Assembly (NCBI GenBank): GCA_022605955.1
Contig: JAKCOZ010000003.1
Span: forward strand, 49,290,179-49,354,178
DNA length: 64,000 nt
Source: Rallus limicola
Taxonomy: Eukaryota; Chordata; Aves; Gruiformes; Rallidae
Reading direction: 5' to 3'
Shown piece after piece: positions 1-13,618 of this stretch. Below the pieces are notes generated by a model. That model did not search any database, had not been told where the DNA came from, and saw only the letters and a list, made by a program, of their open reading frames with translations. A program made the position numbers and the translations under genes. The first letter of the stretch is position 1, and the number at the start of each line of letters is the position of its first letter.

Positions 1-3000
1 CATGCCACCAGCAACTGACATAATCTCATTATGATACAAAGTTCAGAAAAACTCGGGGAAGAGAAGGAAAACTGAACTCTGAAGATCATTTTTCGTGCAG
101 GAGAGTAAGAACCATCCACCGCAGATATTGGAGACCTATGTGCAAGGCCATTGCTCTAGCTGTCATTCAGAGCAAAGACTGTGACTCCAAGGTACAGCTC
201 ACTGTCACAGAATTTCATTTCCCTGTGATTCAGAAGTCATAGTGCAAGCTAAGCCACATCCAGCTGACCACAGCCTGACAGCTGGCATGGGAACAAGAAC
301 AAAGTAATCTGAAATACTTCTAGCTGGTGGTGAACCCCGTGCATGGGACATGATAGTCTCCCTTGTCAGAGCAATCAGGCTTGATTTCCCATGTGTTTCT
401 CTTCAGTAATTATATGAGACATTGTTGTTATCATTACTATAATTAGCTGAATAACATTTGGGAAATCTGTCAATATTTCTTGCTCACCAATTGACACAGC
501 AAGTGTAGTGATTTGACTACTTCTGCAGATGGTTGTATAGCATGTTTTACAAATGTTCTGGTTCAGGATTTTTTTTTTGTCTGTCAGAGTATTATTTATT
601 CAGTCAGTCTTTTCTGTGTTCAAATGAATCTAATTATTATTCCAAGAGTTAATAACAATATCTGTTCCTTGCTGTCTGTTGCAAAGGACAGTGCCTCATA
701 TCAACCTCTGTAGTGCCTACTGTTGAGCTTTTATATCAATAGGAGCTTTACTGCAGAGAAAAATGCAGTCCCCTGTAAAAAGATGGTGCCTCAAGAGAGT
801 CCAAGATGAGTTTTGCCCCATGCTGTAGTTAACATTGACCACTTGCACTCTCTAATAACTAGTCCCTAATTCCTGCTATTGTCTCACTGCCTGTAAAGCA
901 TCAGCTGCCTGAGATAAGTCTTCCCTCTGTCTTCTCACCTTTGTATACCTCAAATAGCTGCTGCCTTGCAAAGGGGTGGGGAGAAATCAACAAGTCTTCA
1001 CTCAGTTGTGACTGCTTTGCTTCTGCTGAGTGACAAGTGATTGATTTTCTTCATCTCCCACTCAGCCACAGCTTTTCTATTCATATTATGCGAAAGGAAA
1101 AAAAAGAGTGAAAAGTGTTATATGAGAGGGAAATCTGAGGGCAGATGTCAATCTGCATAGTTCATCACTTGAATTGGCCTCTGCTTTAATAAAGGTGTCT
1201 AAGGAGCTACCAGGGTATTCAACCTATACTACAGAGCCACAGAGCTTTGTCATCAGATGTTTTATTAGTATTGAAATTAGTATTATTAGTGCTGAAATGT
1301 GTATTCATGCTCTTTTATAGGAGACTAACTCTATGGAAAAGATTCATAGGTCAGTATGTATTAGTTATTGGATTCCCTTCAGTAATTAGCTCAGAAAGAC
1401 AGAGTAATTATCAACAAACTTAAGAGAATGGAACACCTCCCTGAAAGTGGAGAGGCATTGCAACCTTTTCTCTTTTTTAAAAAGTACAAGTTGAAGATGA
1501 AAGCAGCATTACATCTACTGCATGTGCTATATACTGCCCTTTTTGGAAGCTGTGTTTTATTTTAATAAGATAATAGATGCTTTTTTGTATTATCCTTTAA
1601 TTAAACTGTTGAATAAAGTGTAGTGCTAAGGATATACAGAAGAGCAACTAGGGAGAATTCATTTTTTTTTAATTTAAAAAGACAGAAAAGTGTCATAACA
1701 CATTGGAATACTACTTAATAAGTTTATTATTGTGCTTTATCAGGGACTGATGTTGCCCATGAAATTAACAGCAACTTTTGGTATCTATTTTTAATATTCT
1801 AACACCGACTCTATAATGATGTGTTTTTACAAAAAGAGGAGGCTAAATCTCTACATCTGATAACAGCTCTAGGTATTAGGACAGAAATAGATGAAAAGAT
1901 AAAACTTAGTAGCAGAACTAAAGAAAGGCATATTTTATATGCTGAAAAAATCACAAGGGATTGAAAATAGTCAGATGCAAGTACTGTGAGATCATATTAA
2001 TTTTCATTAGGGTTCTAAAGAGTCAATATATAATTTTCTGGGAAGTGCAACTTTCCAAAACAAAGCAGTCTAATTCTGTTAGAGATGATTGGACTATTCA
2101 TAATTATGTATAGGAAACCATTTACTGGAATATTTTTAAAACGATCTTAAATTGTTTGTAAACACAGTGCAACTGGAGAAAGTTTCAAGCATACTACTTT
2201 TAGGCTAAGATTTTTCTGGAGTGGTGTTCCTACAGCTTTCCCACAGTTACTCAATACTGTATTTGTATGGCCGTAGCTATTGATGGTGCCACTGTTTTAA
2301 GGAGGGTGTGCTCACATTGCAGGATAACAGGCCTGGTCCTGGGGGGTCAAGCATCTAGTGAGACAAGAAGGTCAAGCTGTTCCCTGTTTGTACATTGTTA
2401 GTGGTGGTGACAAAACCAGAGAATTAGTCTTTAACATAGGTGTGTCCAGTTCTGGGTTCCCCAGTTCAAGAGAGACTGAGGAGAGTCCAATGAAGGTGCC
2501 ATTAGTAATTTATCAAGAGGTATGTCAGAGGCCATGCACTGCTCAGGAGCAGACTATCATCGTGGAATTTCTGATGGCAGCTTCACTCTTGGGCCTGGCT
2601 GTGTTAAGATCCTACTGTGTATGATAACTAGTGCCAATGACATCCTAGTTCTACTCCATGAATGCCCTTACCACAGGGTAAGGGCTTGCCCGCAGCAACA
2701 AGGCTGCATCTGCCCAATTGCTCTGTGTAGCCTTGTGTGGCACAGAACTTTCTGTAGTTGCTTGGAAAAAAGACTGCTTTTGACTCCTTGCTTCTAACAG
2801 CCTGACATATCCTGTGGATTGGGCAGAGGAAGGGATATATAAACAGTTATAAACATGCTGAAAAGAAACCCCTCCAGCCTGTCCCCAACTGCCCCTCTCC
2901 CCCCAGCATAGAGCAGCATTGAGGTGGAAGTACTTGTAGAGCTTAGTGAATAGCTTGCGTTATTCAGTCATCTCTACAGGTTGCAAAATTCAAGAGGTAG

Positions 3001-5852
3001 ACTGAGGGTAAGAACAATGAGAATGTGAGCCTAGTGCTTGCAAGATGGTTTTGTTTGACTGTGGGCTTCATCACTCAGTCTTCCTACCTTAAGTTTCTCA
3101 CTGGTTCTAGTCTTTGGAGGGACACTGAGGATAAATACTCTGCAATATTTCGAGTACCCAAACTGGAAAGGAAAATTCACACTGTAAGTGCTAATGCCTG
3201 AAGGACATTATTGCTACATTTTTTTTTGTTCTTTTATTAATTTTTATATTGATATGAATATTACTGAGATTTCCAAGAGAGTGGAAAAGAATTCTGTGGG
3301 AATGCAACAGGAATATACCAATCACTGGGACTGTGTTTCAAATGTTACAATTCAGGTGTTTGGGTAGGTTTTTGGGGATTTGTCTAGTTCAATTACACTG
3401 AAAAACACTCTTTGAAACTGAAAAGTTTATTAATTCTACAGGACTTATTTTCAGTGGTCAGTGAAATAGGCCTTTGGAAAGATGTGATGGGTATTAACAA
3501 GAGTTAGTACTGAAAACATCTTTACCAGATGTGAACTTTGTCAGTGTTTAATGGTAACAAATACCATAGGTAGGGATAGCTGTCTCAGCCTGTACTAATA
3601 GGCCTTGGTGGTCAAAATTCTGCCTCAGACCTCTTCTGCTCACCTCAGGTGGACTGAGAGCAGCCCAGAGGATGGTACAGCGTGGGTAACAAATGCCTGC
3701 TGGCACTGTCCTGACTCCTGTACCTGCATGAGCAGTTGCTGAGCCACACTGAGGAGAGAATAAATGAAATAAACCTGGCTGGGATCAGCTGCTCATAGCT
3801 ACTGCCTGTGGCTCTTCTCCCGTTTCTCTTAAAAATGCACTGGTTTTTCATCCTGTGGTCACAGAGCCAATCAGAGGAAGCATGCCTGGAGCAGTGCTAA
3901 TGAATCAGGAAAAAGCGATTAAGGAAAGAGTCTACTGTCGCTTCCTCTGTGGGCTCCTGGAGCTTGCTAAGTGGTGGCCTCCAGTTAATGGGAAAACTTT
4001 AAGGCATCCACAAATCAATAGATGTTGGAAATGCTTTGTAAATCACTGGCAAAGCTTTCCCAGGTCAGAGAAATCTGTGTCAGGTTCTCTTTCTCATGAA
4101 CCAGAGCATTATTTTTTCATAGTCTATGAAATTGCTTCCATTGTAAGAGAAAGTCCCTGACAGTGCTCAGAGTCACAATGGGGAGCTAGCTACCAGCTTG
4201 CTGTGCGCTTGAGGAGTGTGCCCATTTTAGACCCTTTGATTCTCCCCTAGGCATGTCCTTTTGCTTAAGACGACACACAACCCCCCCTGTTTATTTAGGC
4301 ACCAGTTCTTCATTAGTGGAGTAGTGGCCGGATCCCATTTAAATCTGTATGCTCAGGACCTTCTTGAGAAGTAGCTTTCCTGAGTGTCAATTTAAATTTT
4401 ATCTGCCTTGTAAAGTACTGCTGAAAGGTAGCAGATTTATCAGCTTTAACATTATGTGTGTAATAAAGTGGAGAGTATCCTCACGTTGGTTTGGAATAGC
4501 TGTCCAAGATAGAACTTTAAAAACCACAATTGTTTCATGTGATTACAGAACTGATCATAAGGAACATGGATTGCAGAAGTTATTAAAGTCAGACACACAT
4601 ATTACTTGGGTCACGAGAATGTGTATTTATTTCAAAAGTTTTAAGTTCAAAACATAGAGGAGTAATCCCTGGCGATTCCTATCAGTGTCAGGTTTGAGTT
4701 TGCCTCTGTAATAACATTCTGCTGCCTGAAGCTTTGTGTTGGACCTTCCTTCCTTAGTGATGAGCTATGGAACTTCCTCTGGAACATATCTTTTGTTCCT
4801 CCAAACACATATCTCCAGAAAAGAACTGGCCATATTTCAGCATCGGAAAAAATATTGCTCTGCTTCTGAAATCCCTACTTGGTTAGCCTTTGGCTGGGAT
4901 ATGTTGTGAGGGCTGTAATTTCAGTAGGAACTGACTAGATCAGGGCCTATGAGACAGCAGTGCAGCTGAGCTAGGACAAAGAAAAATGTAAAGGACTGCT
5001 TCAGTTTTTAAACCTTCCTTTAAGAAATATGAGAATGTGAAAAGGCTAGTTTTTTGACTAACAGATTTTTTTTTGCGCTGAAAGGACAGCGTAGACACTT
5101 AGAGATGAAACTGTCTCCTTTTGAACAGTCTCATCATAACATTTCAGGAGGAACATTCCCCTTGCCCCTGATTTTATATATGTTCAGTGATGAGTCTATG
5201 AAAGGATTATTTTCCTCTAATTGAAGAATGTGCATTATCAGTGTGTATACTATAAACTGGCATCTCTTATACACAAATACTGAGTACACTAAATAGCTAG
5301 TGATGAACACTTGATTTTAATGTAGAAATATTTAGAGACTAAGATGAGTTCTAATATAGACTTTGGCTAGGTGCTGGTCTGATTTATTATGCTTGACCTC
5401 TTAATGTATTGTGTTAAGATAAATGGGTTATCACAAGTATCTTGATCATAAATGGTCTATGAATCTAGGAACTATAAAATGTCCATATTATATGGATTAA
5501 AATGGCTTCAATGAAGTAAAGCATGATCATATTTTAAATGGCAGAAATTTTAGATATTATGTAAGATTTTCAAGTTAGTATATACAGGGATGTTAAAACT
5601 GTTACAGATTTTTGTCAGGTGTGATCACACACCCAGTGGCTTGTTGAGCCACATTTTCTCCAGATTAACTGTGAGATCAGGAATGTGTGCAAGGCTTTTA
5701 ATCTTTGCCTTGAATTAATCCTGCTGAGCAATGAGGAAGATGTACTTTCTGATGTTCCACATCTTGAAATGAGGTGATGATAACAGCTGGTGTGTCAATC
5801 CATGCAATCCATGAATTAATATGAAAAATTGAGTAGTGAAGAAATGGCAGAT
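1..5852. other. Unique non-coding DNA, no gene recognised
   Basis: AT-rich single-copy sequence. Open frames are short (the longest are about 100 codons, at 3855-4160 and 4349-4657 on +) and their translations resemble no family I know. I see no splice-bounded exon, CpG island or repeat match. Segment 2000-2170 is rich in homeodomain-like TAAT cores and is listed separately as a possible conserved element. Old diverged repeats could be hidden here, because they cannot be recognised by eye. Confidence 0.6.
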
Positions 5853-7134
5853 GAAGTTACTGAGCCCCTCTATCATATGTGAGAAGTTGTGTCAGTCTGG
5901 TGAAGTTCCCCGGACTGGAAAATGGAAAAGGTGAAATATAACACTCCTTTTTAAAAATGAAGAAAAGAAGATCAGGGAAATTACAGGCTTATCAGTCTCA
6001 CCTCTGTGTCTCCTAAGATCATGGAGCAGATCCTCCTGAAGGCTATGCTCAGGCACATGGAAAGCTAAGGAGGTGATTGGTGACAGCCAACATGGTTTCA
6101 CTAAGGGCAAATTGTGCCTGACAAATTTGGTGGCATTCTATAACAGGGTTATAGTATTGGTGGATAAGGAAAGAACAACTGATGTCATATAACTGAACTT
6201 GTGCCTAAGTGGGAGACATATAGGTTTGAGATGTACCACCCAGCAGACAGCAGATAAGAAATTGGTTGCATTCAGAGTTGAGGTTGACTTGATCTCCAAG
6301 TGGAGGTCTGTGAAAGTGGTATGTTTCAGGAGTCACAAATGGGACTGGTGCTGTTTAATGTCTTTATTGGTGACATGGACAGTGGGACTGGGTACTCCTT
6401 CAGCAAGTTTGCTGACAGCATCAAGCTGTGTGGTGTGGTTGACATGATGGATGGAAGGGATGCCATCCAGAGGGACCTGGATAGGTTTGGGAGGAGGGCC
6501 CATGTGAACCTCAAGAAATTCAACAAGGGCAAGAAAAAGGTCCTGCACATGGGTTGGCACAATCCCAAGAATAACTACAGGCTGAGCAGAGATGGATTAA
6601 GAGCGGTCTTGAGGAAAAGGACTTGGGGGTGTTGATGGACAAGAAGGTCAACATGAGCTGGCAATGTGTGCTTGCGCCCCAGAAAGCCAACTGTAGCCTG
6701 GGCTGTATCAAAAGAGGCATGACCAGCAGGTTGAGGGTGGTGATTCTGTCCCTCTACTCTGCTCTCCTGAGACCTCCCCTGGAGTACTGTGTTCAGCTCT
6801 GTGGTCCTCAACAAAAGAAGGACGTGGAGCTGTTGGAACAAGTCATGAGGAGGGCCATGAAAATGGTAGGAAGGCTGGAGTATCTGTCCTATGAAGACAA
6901 GCTGAGAGAGTTGCAGTTGTTCAGTCTGGAGAAGAGAAGGCTCCTGGGGAGACCTTGTAGGAGCCTGCTAGTACCTGAAGGGGCCTACAGGAAAGCTGGA
7001 GAGGGACTGTTTGTAAGGTCATGGAGTGATAGGACAAGGGGTAATGGCCTTGAGCTAAGCCAGGAAAGATTTAGATTAGATATTAGGAAATTCTCCACTG
7101 TGGGGGTGGTGAGGCAGTGGAACAGGTTTCCCAG
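5853..7134 (+). mobile_element. CR1 LINE, degraded RT part (5' segment of a split copy)
   Basis: This is the reverse transcriptase half of a CR1 non-LTR retrotransposon ORF2, truncated at its 5' end as is usual for CR1. The DNA follows avian CR1 through the segments encoding RT start, palm and thumb. The frame is broken many times. Readable pieces lie at 6300-6635 (111 codons, palm, with GDMDSG and SKFADSIKLCG) and 6623-7153 (176 codons, thumb, with [23 protein letters not shown]). The catalytic FADD box reads FADS, so the second metal-binding aspartate is lost. Around 6195-6300 motif A is replaced or deleted. The element stops at 7134, where an LTR interrupts it, and resumes at 7827. It is certainly inactive. 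The start is placed where CR1-like sequence first becomes readable and is good to about 20 bases. Confidence 0.9.
7130..7134. repeat. Left target-site copy (CCCAG) of nested LTR
   Basis: Five bases of CR1 sequence directly before the LTR start. They pair with ACTAG at 7827-7831; three of five positions agree, as expected for a decayed 5-bp duplication. Confidence 0.5.
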
Positions 7135-7826
7135 TGTTGTGGCCAACAATTAAGCAACATGTAGCCACTCACTTGCCCTCCCTCAGGGAGGATGTGGGAG
7201 AAAATTGGAAGAGTGAAAGTGAGAGAACTTGTGGGTTGAGATTAAAACAGTTTAATAAGGCACACACACACACCAAGAAGATTATATATTTGAATAATAT
7301 ATTCACAAAACAAATGATAAACAGCACAATTTCTCTCTACCTAATGCTAGTACTGTGCAAGACCCCTCAATTGCCACACAAGACTCCCTGCACTGCCCAG
7401 CCTCTCAGACCACGGGTGCAAACAAAGCAAAACCAAGGAATTCTTTCACCACTTCCCATTGGCAGACAGGTGCTCAACCATCACCCCAAAATCAATGCTG
7501 CATGAGGCCCCCAGCTGCCATGACCAAAGATACCATGCCAGGTCCCCAATCCACCCCTAGTTATAAATAAAACATGGTGCCATTGGTATGCAATAACCTT
7601 TTGGTTAGTTTGGGTCACCTGTCTGGCTGTGTCCCCTTCCAGCTCCTTGGATGCCCCCCACCTTCTTGGCAGCAGGGCAGTATGAAAAGCTAAAAAGTCA
7701 TTGACTACTTGGCAACAACTAAAACATCAGTGCGTTACCAACATTACTCTAATCCTAAATCCCAAACATGGCATTATACTACCTGTTAGAAAGAAAATTA
7801 ACTCTATCCCTGACAAAATCAGGACA
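7135..7826 (-). mobile_element. Solo LTR of an avian endogenous retrovirus, inserted in CR1
   Basis: A 692-bp solo LTR on the - strand. Read on -, it begins TGTCCTGATTTTG and ends GGCCACAACA, so it has the canonical TG...CA ends. It carries the family hallmarks also seen in the copies at 30629 and 31829: a GGGGACACAGCC core, a CCCAAACT.ACCAAA block, an A/T-rich TATA-like element (TTTATTTATAACT, near 7563-7575 on the + map) and a 3' block around TTATTAAACTG followed by TCTCAACCCAC. A short (CA)n run at 7261-7275 lies inside it. CR1 sequence continues in register on both sides, which fixes both boundaries. There is no internal retroviral sequence, so it arose by recombination between two LTRs. 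The ERV class (ERVL or ERVK-like) cannot be settled here, although a 5-bp target site fits ERVL or gamma-type better than ERVK. Confidence 0.85.
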
Positions 7827-7996
7827 ACTAGAGAAGTTGTGACTGCCCCTCCCTGGCAGGGTTCAAGGTCAGGTTGGATGGGGCTTTGGGCAACCTGGTC
7901 TAGTGGAAGTTATTACTGCCTGTGGTGGGAAAGAAGGAAACTAGATGGTCTTTGAGGTCCCCCCAAATGCAAAATGTGCTATAGTTCTGTGATTTT
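7827..7996 (+). mobile_element. CR1 LINE, 3' end (second part of the split copy)
   Basis: This continues the CR1 of 5853-7134 after the inserted LTR. It resumes at the segment encoding the end of ORF2 and runs through the 3'UTR, with GGTTGGATGGGGCTTTGGGC and AACTAGATGGTCTTTGAGG, to a decayed CR1 terminus near TTCTGTGATTTTC. The octamer tail is not repeated here. Removing 7135-7831 joins the two parts in register. It is non-coding in its present state. Confidence 0.88.
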
Positions 7997-10900
7997 CAGT
8001 CTTTACTGCCAGGTCATTCCTCACCTTTGCCTCAGGTATCCTGAGCCCTTTGAACAAGACCTCACTTTTATTCAGAGTGGCAAACAAAGTGTTTCTTACT
8101 GTACTGTGTTTCTTACTGTACATGATGTGCTGGATCTCAACTAACTCCCGGACAGTTTCAAAGCTCAGTTGAAATGAATGTCAACCCAAAGGGCCTGGAC
8201 GCATTTGAGGAGCCAACACTGCCTGATTGGATGGATTTGGAACTCAGTGTGCTCTGCACAATTTTTTTAACAGTAGCTCCAGCATCTACAACACATTTGG
8301 AATCAGCAGGGCAACAGTGGGTATTGAAGTTTCTGGATGTCTTTCTTTTGGGGGGATTGGGAGGGAAGCACTAATTTTCTGAAAAGTGTCCCAGAAGAAG
8401 TATTGGGGAATAATGTTAGTCATACAGCAGGCATTTTGGAACAACGTGTAAGGCCTCCTTACTTTCCCTCACTAAAAGTACTTTTACTGATTTTTTTTTT
8501 TAAACTCTGGACTTATTGTGTGAGCATTATGCAGACCTTAGCTTGCATCTGATGCGTTCTGACAGGAGAAAAACGATCAATACCAAAAATGAACAATGCC
8601 AACTTCTGTGGAGTTGACTCACAATAGCATCACATTTCTTTTCTGAGAGCCTGGCCCTTTTTCATGCAAATGCTGTATTTTTTTTTTTTTCATTTGTGTG
8701 CATACATATATATACACACACATACATCACAAAGAACTGTTTTAGAGTAACCTTCAAATGCTAGCAACCACATTGTGTATTAGTGCCCTTGGAATGAGAA
8801 GTAGAAGTGGCTGATGTGCAAAGGCAAACCAAATGCTGTGAAGTAGGACAGCTGTTTCCAGCAAGCCAGAGACTGGTTATGCTCCTCCTCAGCCCAGCAT
8901 GGGCTGTTCCTCCAAAATGTTGTGCTGGTCAGTGTGCTGTTGGGCAAGAGGGTGTTGACTGACTCAGCAGTGAGCAGGTGGCTGACCTCTCCACCCAGGT
9001 GATATCTGTGTGTCTTATGTCTTGGAAGAGTGAAAGGCAAGGGATGGAGAGCAAAGTGGCCGTGGCACTCAGCTCAACTGAGCATACTGCTAAAACGGTG
9101 GCAGATTTATCCCAGTAGTACCGAGAAGAAAGGCATCTGTGCTGATGAGAGTCTTGCAGAAGGGAAGCAGAAGAAAGTGCTCAGGGATGCTGTTGTGGAA
9201 GGTAGAAGAGAGCAGGGCCCAGAGGGTGGAGATGGTACAAGCAGCAGGATTCTCATGTCTTGTGGGAGAACTGGAGGAAGGGCAGGCAAGAGTTTCAATG
9301 TGTAAGCAGGAGAGGCAGGCCATCCCATCTGAGCTTATTCCTGTCCTTATCCAATTTCAATCACTGATGATTTTCTCCACCTAGACACCAAAAGATGACA
9401 ATTTTAACAAGACTTTTTGTATGATTACATCTCTTATCTTATTTGTACTTGGAGTGATTAGTTTATGTTTACTATAGCATTTACTGGAGTCTGTACTCCA
9501 GGGTGTTTATGCATGGAAGGGTTTTATATAATAACTTTAAGTCCTTAGTGAAATGACAGTACAATGGTCTGAGAAGAACTTTAGTGACAGATGGTGCTAA
9601 GGAAATATTTCACAATGAATAATTTATCTGTCAGACAAATGTAATGTTACCAGCTAGTTCATGAACAGATCATGAAATTATTTGTTATTTAAAATTATTC
9701 ATGATGTTTTTCCAGCAAATGGTCCTCTGCATCTGGTATTTTACCACTTTATTCCAATAATTGTGATATGCATTTTTTGATCCAATGTGAGTTTTATAAA
9801 ATGCTAACTGCTCTTCCTGTTCTCAGCCAGTTGGGTGGTGTATTTACAGCTTTGAAATATACTGTATTGAGAACCTGTCTACACGATATGGCCAGCTGAG
9901 AGGAAGATTAGATGGGTATGAATAAAAAGAGGAAATGAAAGAAAAACCCACAATACAAATGATGAGACTACTTTCTAAAATGTTAGGTAAGCATCATTTT
10001 TAAAACAGATTTTGTTTTCATAATGTACTATGTAAGAAAAATCAGTAGCCCCCAGTCCTTTAAAAATGAGGAGCATTGTTGAACCAGATCATTGTTTATT
10101 AAGACAGATTATCTCAATTTCTAGAAAATGACTCAATAGGCTCAAAGTAATGCTATGCATGCCTGGCTTCATAAGGGAAATCTATTCAAGAGTAAAAGAC
10201 TTATTTCAAAGTGAGGTTCCCGGGAGGACGGTGTGTATTCTAAGAGTAATATTCTATTTCACTGACTACAATAGTAGTAATCTGTTAACCTCTGAGGCAG
10301 CACAGCAGTGGGCCCTCATAAATAAAGCTGCAAAAATTGATGAAAACATAGAAAAATAATAAGAGCCTCACAGCCACTGCTGCAAAACTTGTTCAGAAAA
10401 TGGAAAGCTCCTTTCAAGCTATGTGAAGATGTAGATAATGAAGCTTGAGTTTTTGTATAAATACAGAATAAAACCATGCATTGAAAAGGAATTGGTGAAA
10501 TCTATAAACCAACATACCCTAAATGATCTCTGGGACTATGCTTTAATATTCCATGGTAGCTTCAATCTTCCTCAGTGAATCTGTCAGATCCCCTATCAAG
10601 ACCAAAGTACATACTTTGGCAATGCCTTGTTGTCACTGTAAGGTTATCTCACTCTTATTTGGATGGTGTCTCTAATGAACCCTCTATTCCACTGTGCATA
10701 TATAAGAATGTGATGCTACTGTATACCTGGTTGAGTTGCTTAGTTTAAGATTTTAATCGTAGCTTTTTAGCTTCAAGTACTAGCTAGCTTACTTTCTTCC
10801 CTAGGGTGACCTAGATTTTGCCCTTCTGCCATAGTTCCCTTAGTGCCTCTATATGCCAAAGAATGGAGATATTCTTGCACCGTTTGACCTGAATTAGGGG

Positions 10901-13618
10901 GGCTCTGCTTCACACCACTGTGGAGGTAGATTTAAGGAAGTCCTTGTGTCTCATGGGTATAGGAGTCCTCTGGGTGTTTCTGCACCCAGATAAGCTATGT
11001 AATAGAAGTGTGTTCCTTGAAATCAATGTTTTTCACTGAGGGTTTGTTCCAGTGGTATCTATTCACTGGGATAAAACTAAGACCTCCTAGCTTAATCAAG
11101 AGTGGGAATGTGGTGTTTGATTGTGGAAGTGAGAATCTTCCAGATATCTTCCACTGCTTCAGCTGCTGTACCCAGATAGAAACAAACTCTGTGAACTGGG
11201 GAAAATCTCAGCCAAGTGGTAACAGCATCAATGTATGCATTCATATACAGAAGGCAAAATAAGCTGTTTAAAAGGAGAAGCACATAAGCCTCCTGATGGA
11301 TGATAGTCATATCTGGCACATGGAGACTAAATTGGTTTCTCGATTAGTTCCTTACAAAGCTGTTATTAAGGTAGAATTAGGAGAGGACTCTAGCCAGTGG
11401 TTGTCTTCTCTAGCAACATTAGAGGCGAGGTTATAATTTGAAACGTCTCCTGTGGAAAACATCTCCAAAGTAAACCAGTTAATTTAGTAATGTTTGGACT
11501 ACGTGAATAGGAATGTAATAGGTAAGAGCATTAAAGTTTTGTTAAAAATAATTTTTTTAATGTACCCCATTTCAAAACACCTGCGTCTGGGGAGCCTGCA
11601 TCTCTTGGCATGTATTTGAAAAAGGTTTTGTTTCCTCCTCAAATTTTTTGGAAGAAAAAAACCCAAAATCTCATGGATAAGGTCTGCCTGCTTCTTTGTG
11701 CTTCAGAACATAAGTCTGTGAGCTAGTTTTATTAAAAACAATTCCAGGGAAAGCACGCCTGTTTAGAAATGTGAAGAAATAAAACACAGTACACTGAGGC
11801 AGTAGGCTATAGTTCAGAGCATCCAGATCTGAAATTGGTGGGAAGAGAGGGGACACCCTTGGGAAAAAAAAACAAACAAAAAAACCAATTGGGCAGAGCA
11901 ATTCCCAGGTGAGCTGGAATTGATTTTAAGGTAGTAAACAACAGTGCTGAGTACAACAGAGTCATAAATGAGGTAGAGCAGAAGTGATAGATGACAACAA
12001 AAGAAAATGGAAGTTCTAATTTGGGGTCATGAACATTTATATTTTCTGTTAGGGAGTTCATTTATGATTTCTTACAAAACATCTAAGCTCTGTTCTGTTT
12101 GGAAGCCCAGCATCAAACAACAAGGAACATTAGGAGGAGACTGGCACTTCATCATTGATATGAGATAGGACACAACCATGTAGAAAAGGTAATAACCCAG
12201 TAGTCTTTGAGAATTTAAACTGATTCCACTCTCTCTTGCTGAAGATCAGCATGAGTGTACAGATCTGGACATACATCTGCGTACCAGGATTGCATCTAAC
12301 CTAGTTGTAGTCTTGTAGCCTGGTAAACATTGTATTGTATGCAAAGAGGCTGCAGGTCTCAAGCTAACCTTGAAAAATCACAGAACTTGTCTTTGTCTGA
12401 GGTGGGCTGCCTGAAACTTTTCTTGAGCTCGTTTGGCTGTAACTGCATTTTTTTGTAATGGTCAGATAGCTATTGCCTTTTTTTTTTGCTGATATTCATG
12501 TGACATAACCATAATTTTTATACAGCTCCTAACAAGTAGTATTCTATGTAGAATGATATATTTATGTCCATACCTCAATGATAATATATAGGGGAGTACA
12601 GGTATGGAGTGAGAGCAAATGCCTAGCAAGTGGAGACACAATGGAAACGGCCTGTGTGTAGGGGAGTGAAGCAATGGGATGATAACCAAGGAAGCACAGC
12701 AGGGGAGTGTCAAGTCCAGGCTTCTTTTTTTTTTTTTTTTTTTATTTTCTGTAATAATTAGATCTAAATTAATAATTCTTAAGGTCATTTATTCAGCCGG
12801 CAAGGTTTAAATTACATGAACAATGAATCTTTGGCTTGGTGTTTCTTTTTTGCCCATGACAATAATTTGAGTGCGGCAAAGTAGCTATGTCTAAACCAGA
12901 GCAGAGATTATCTGTGCCACTGAATTTAAGCCATTTTTAATTGAGCTCTCCACTTATGGCTCACTTCAATTACAACCCCACTACTTTCTCTGCAGGGTCG
13001 AGTCCAGGCTCATTATCTGTGCTGCATCACTTTGGTCCTTCCCTGGCAGGATTTTCAAGCTGCTGTGACTTGGAGACATTGTAGGGGGATAGGGTAGGAA
13101 GTGGGGAACAGGAAGCTGCTGGGGTGATATGATGAGCTGGTGGTAGGCATATGCTTGCATGGGATCCTTTGTAGGCACAGAGGTTGATATTTTAACCTTT
13201 CCCATCCTGAAAATGCAGAACTCTCTTTTTGGCAAACACATGGTTCACTCCAAATTTGAGTTGGGGTGGGGGGCAGGGGTCCCGAGCCTTTAAGAGGCTG
13301 AGCCTTTAAAGGCTGGATTAGGGTATAACTGGCTTGGATTAGGGAGCAGATGTCTCTATTTTGAGCCATAGTTGTGAGAACACAGCATTGCAACTGCAAA
13401 GGTCTAGAACAGTAACTTGGCCCAAGAGGTAGCTCCCAGAAAGTCTAAAGAGGAGCTCCTTCTAACTTCTGTGGCTACACTATTAAGCTCAATAGCCTAG
13501 CATATGTTGATACGCTATTAATTATTTCTAGATGCATGTAAACATCTGATTATATTTCTAACAGAATTACCTCTTGAACTAATTTATACATGAAAGTGGT
13601 TCACATTTACTGCCCATG
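7997..13618. other. Unique non-coding DNA, no gene recognised
   Basis: No repeat or exon that I can name. Simple sequence is present at 8680-8691 (T run) and 8700-8725 (alternating TA/CA). Segment 8780-9330 has a higher GC content than its surroundings and open frames on both strands (up to 91 codons), none recognisable. A poly-T run at 12723-12743 follows a T-rich run at 12478-12488. Otherwise AT-rich single-copy sequence. Confidence 0.6.
12722..12743. repeat. Poly-T tract
   Basis: About 21 consecutive T on +. On the - strand it reads as an A tract preceded by AAAATAAA. It could be the remnant tail of a retrocopy, but no recognisable body lies next to it, so plain simple-sequence expansion is the safer reading. 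Confidence 0.8.

Noticed and set aside
6326..6841. Open frames on - at 6.3-6.8 kb
   Set aside because: Antisense shadows of the degraded CR1 RT.
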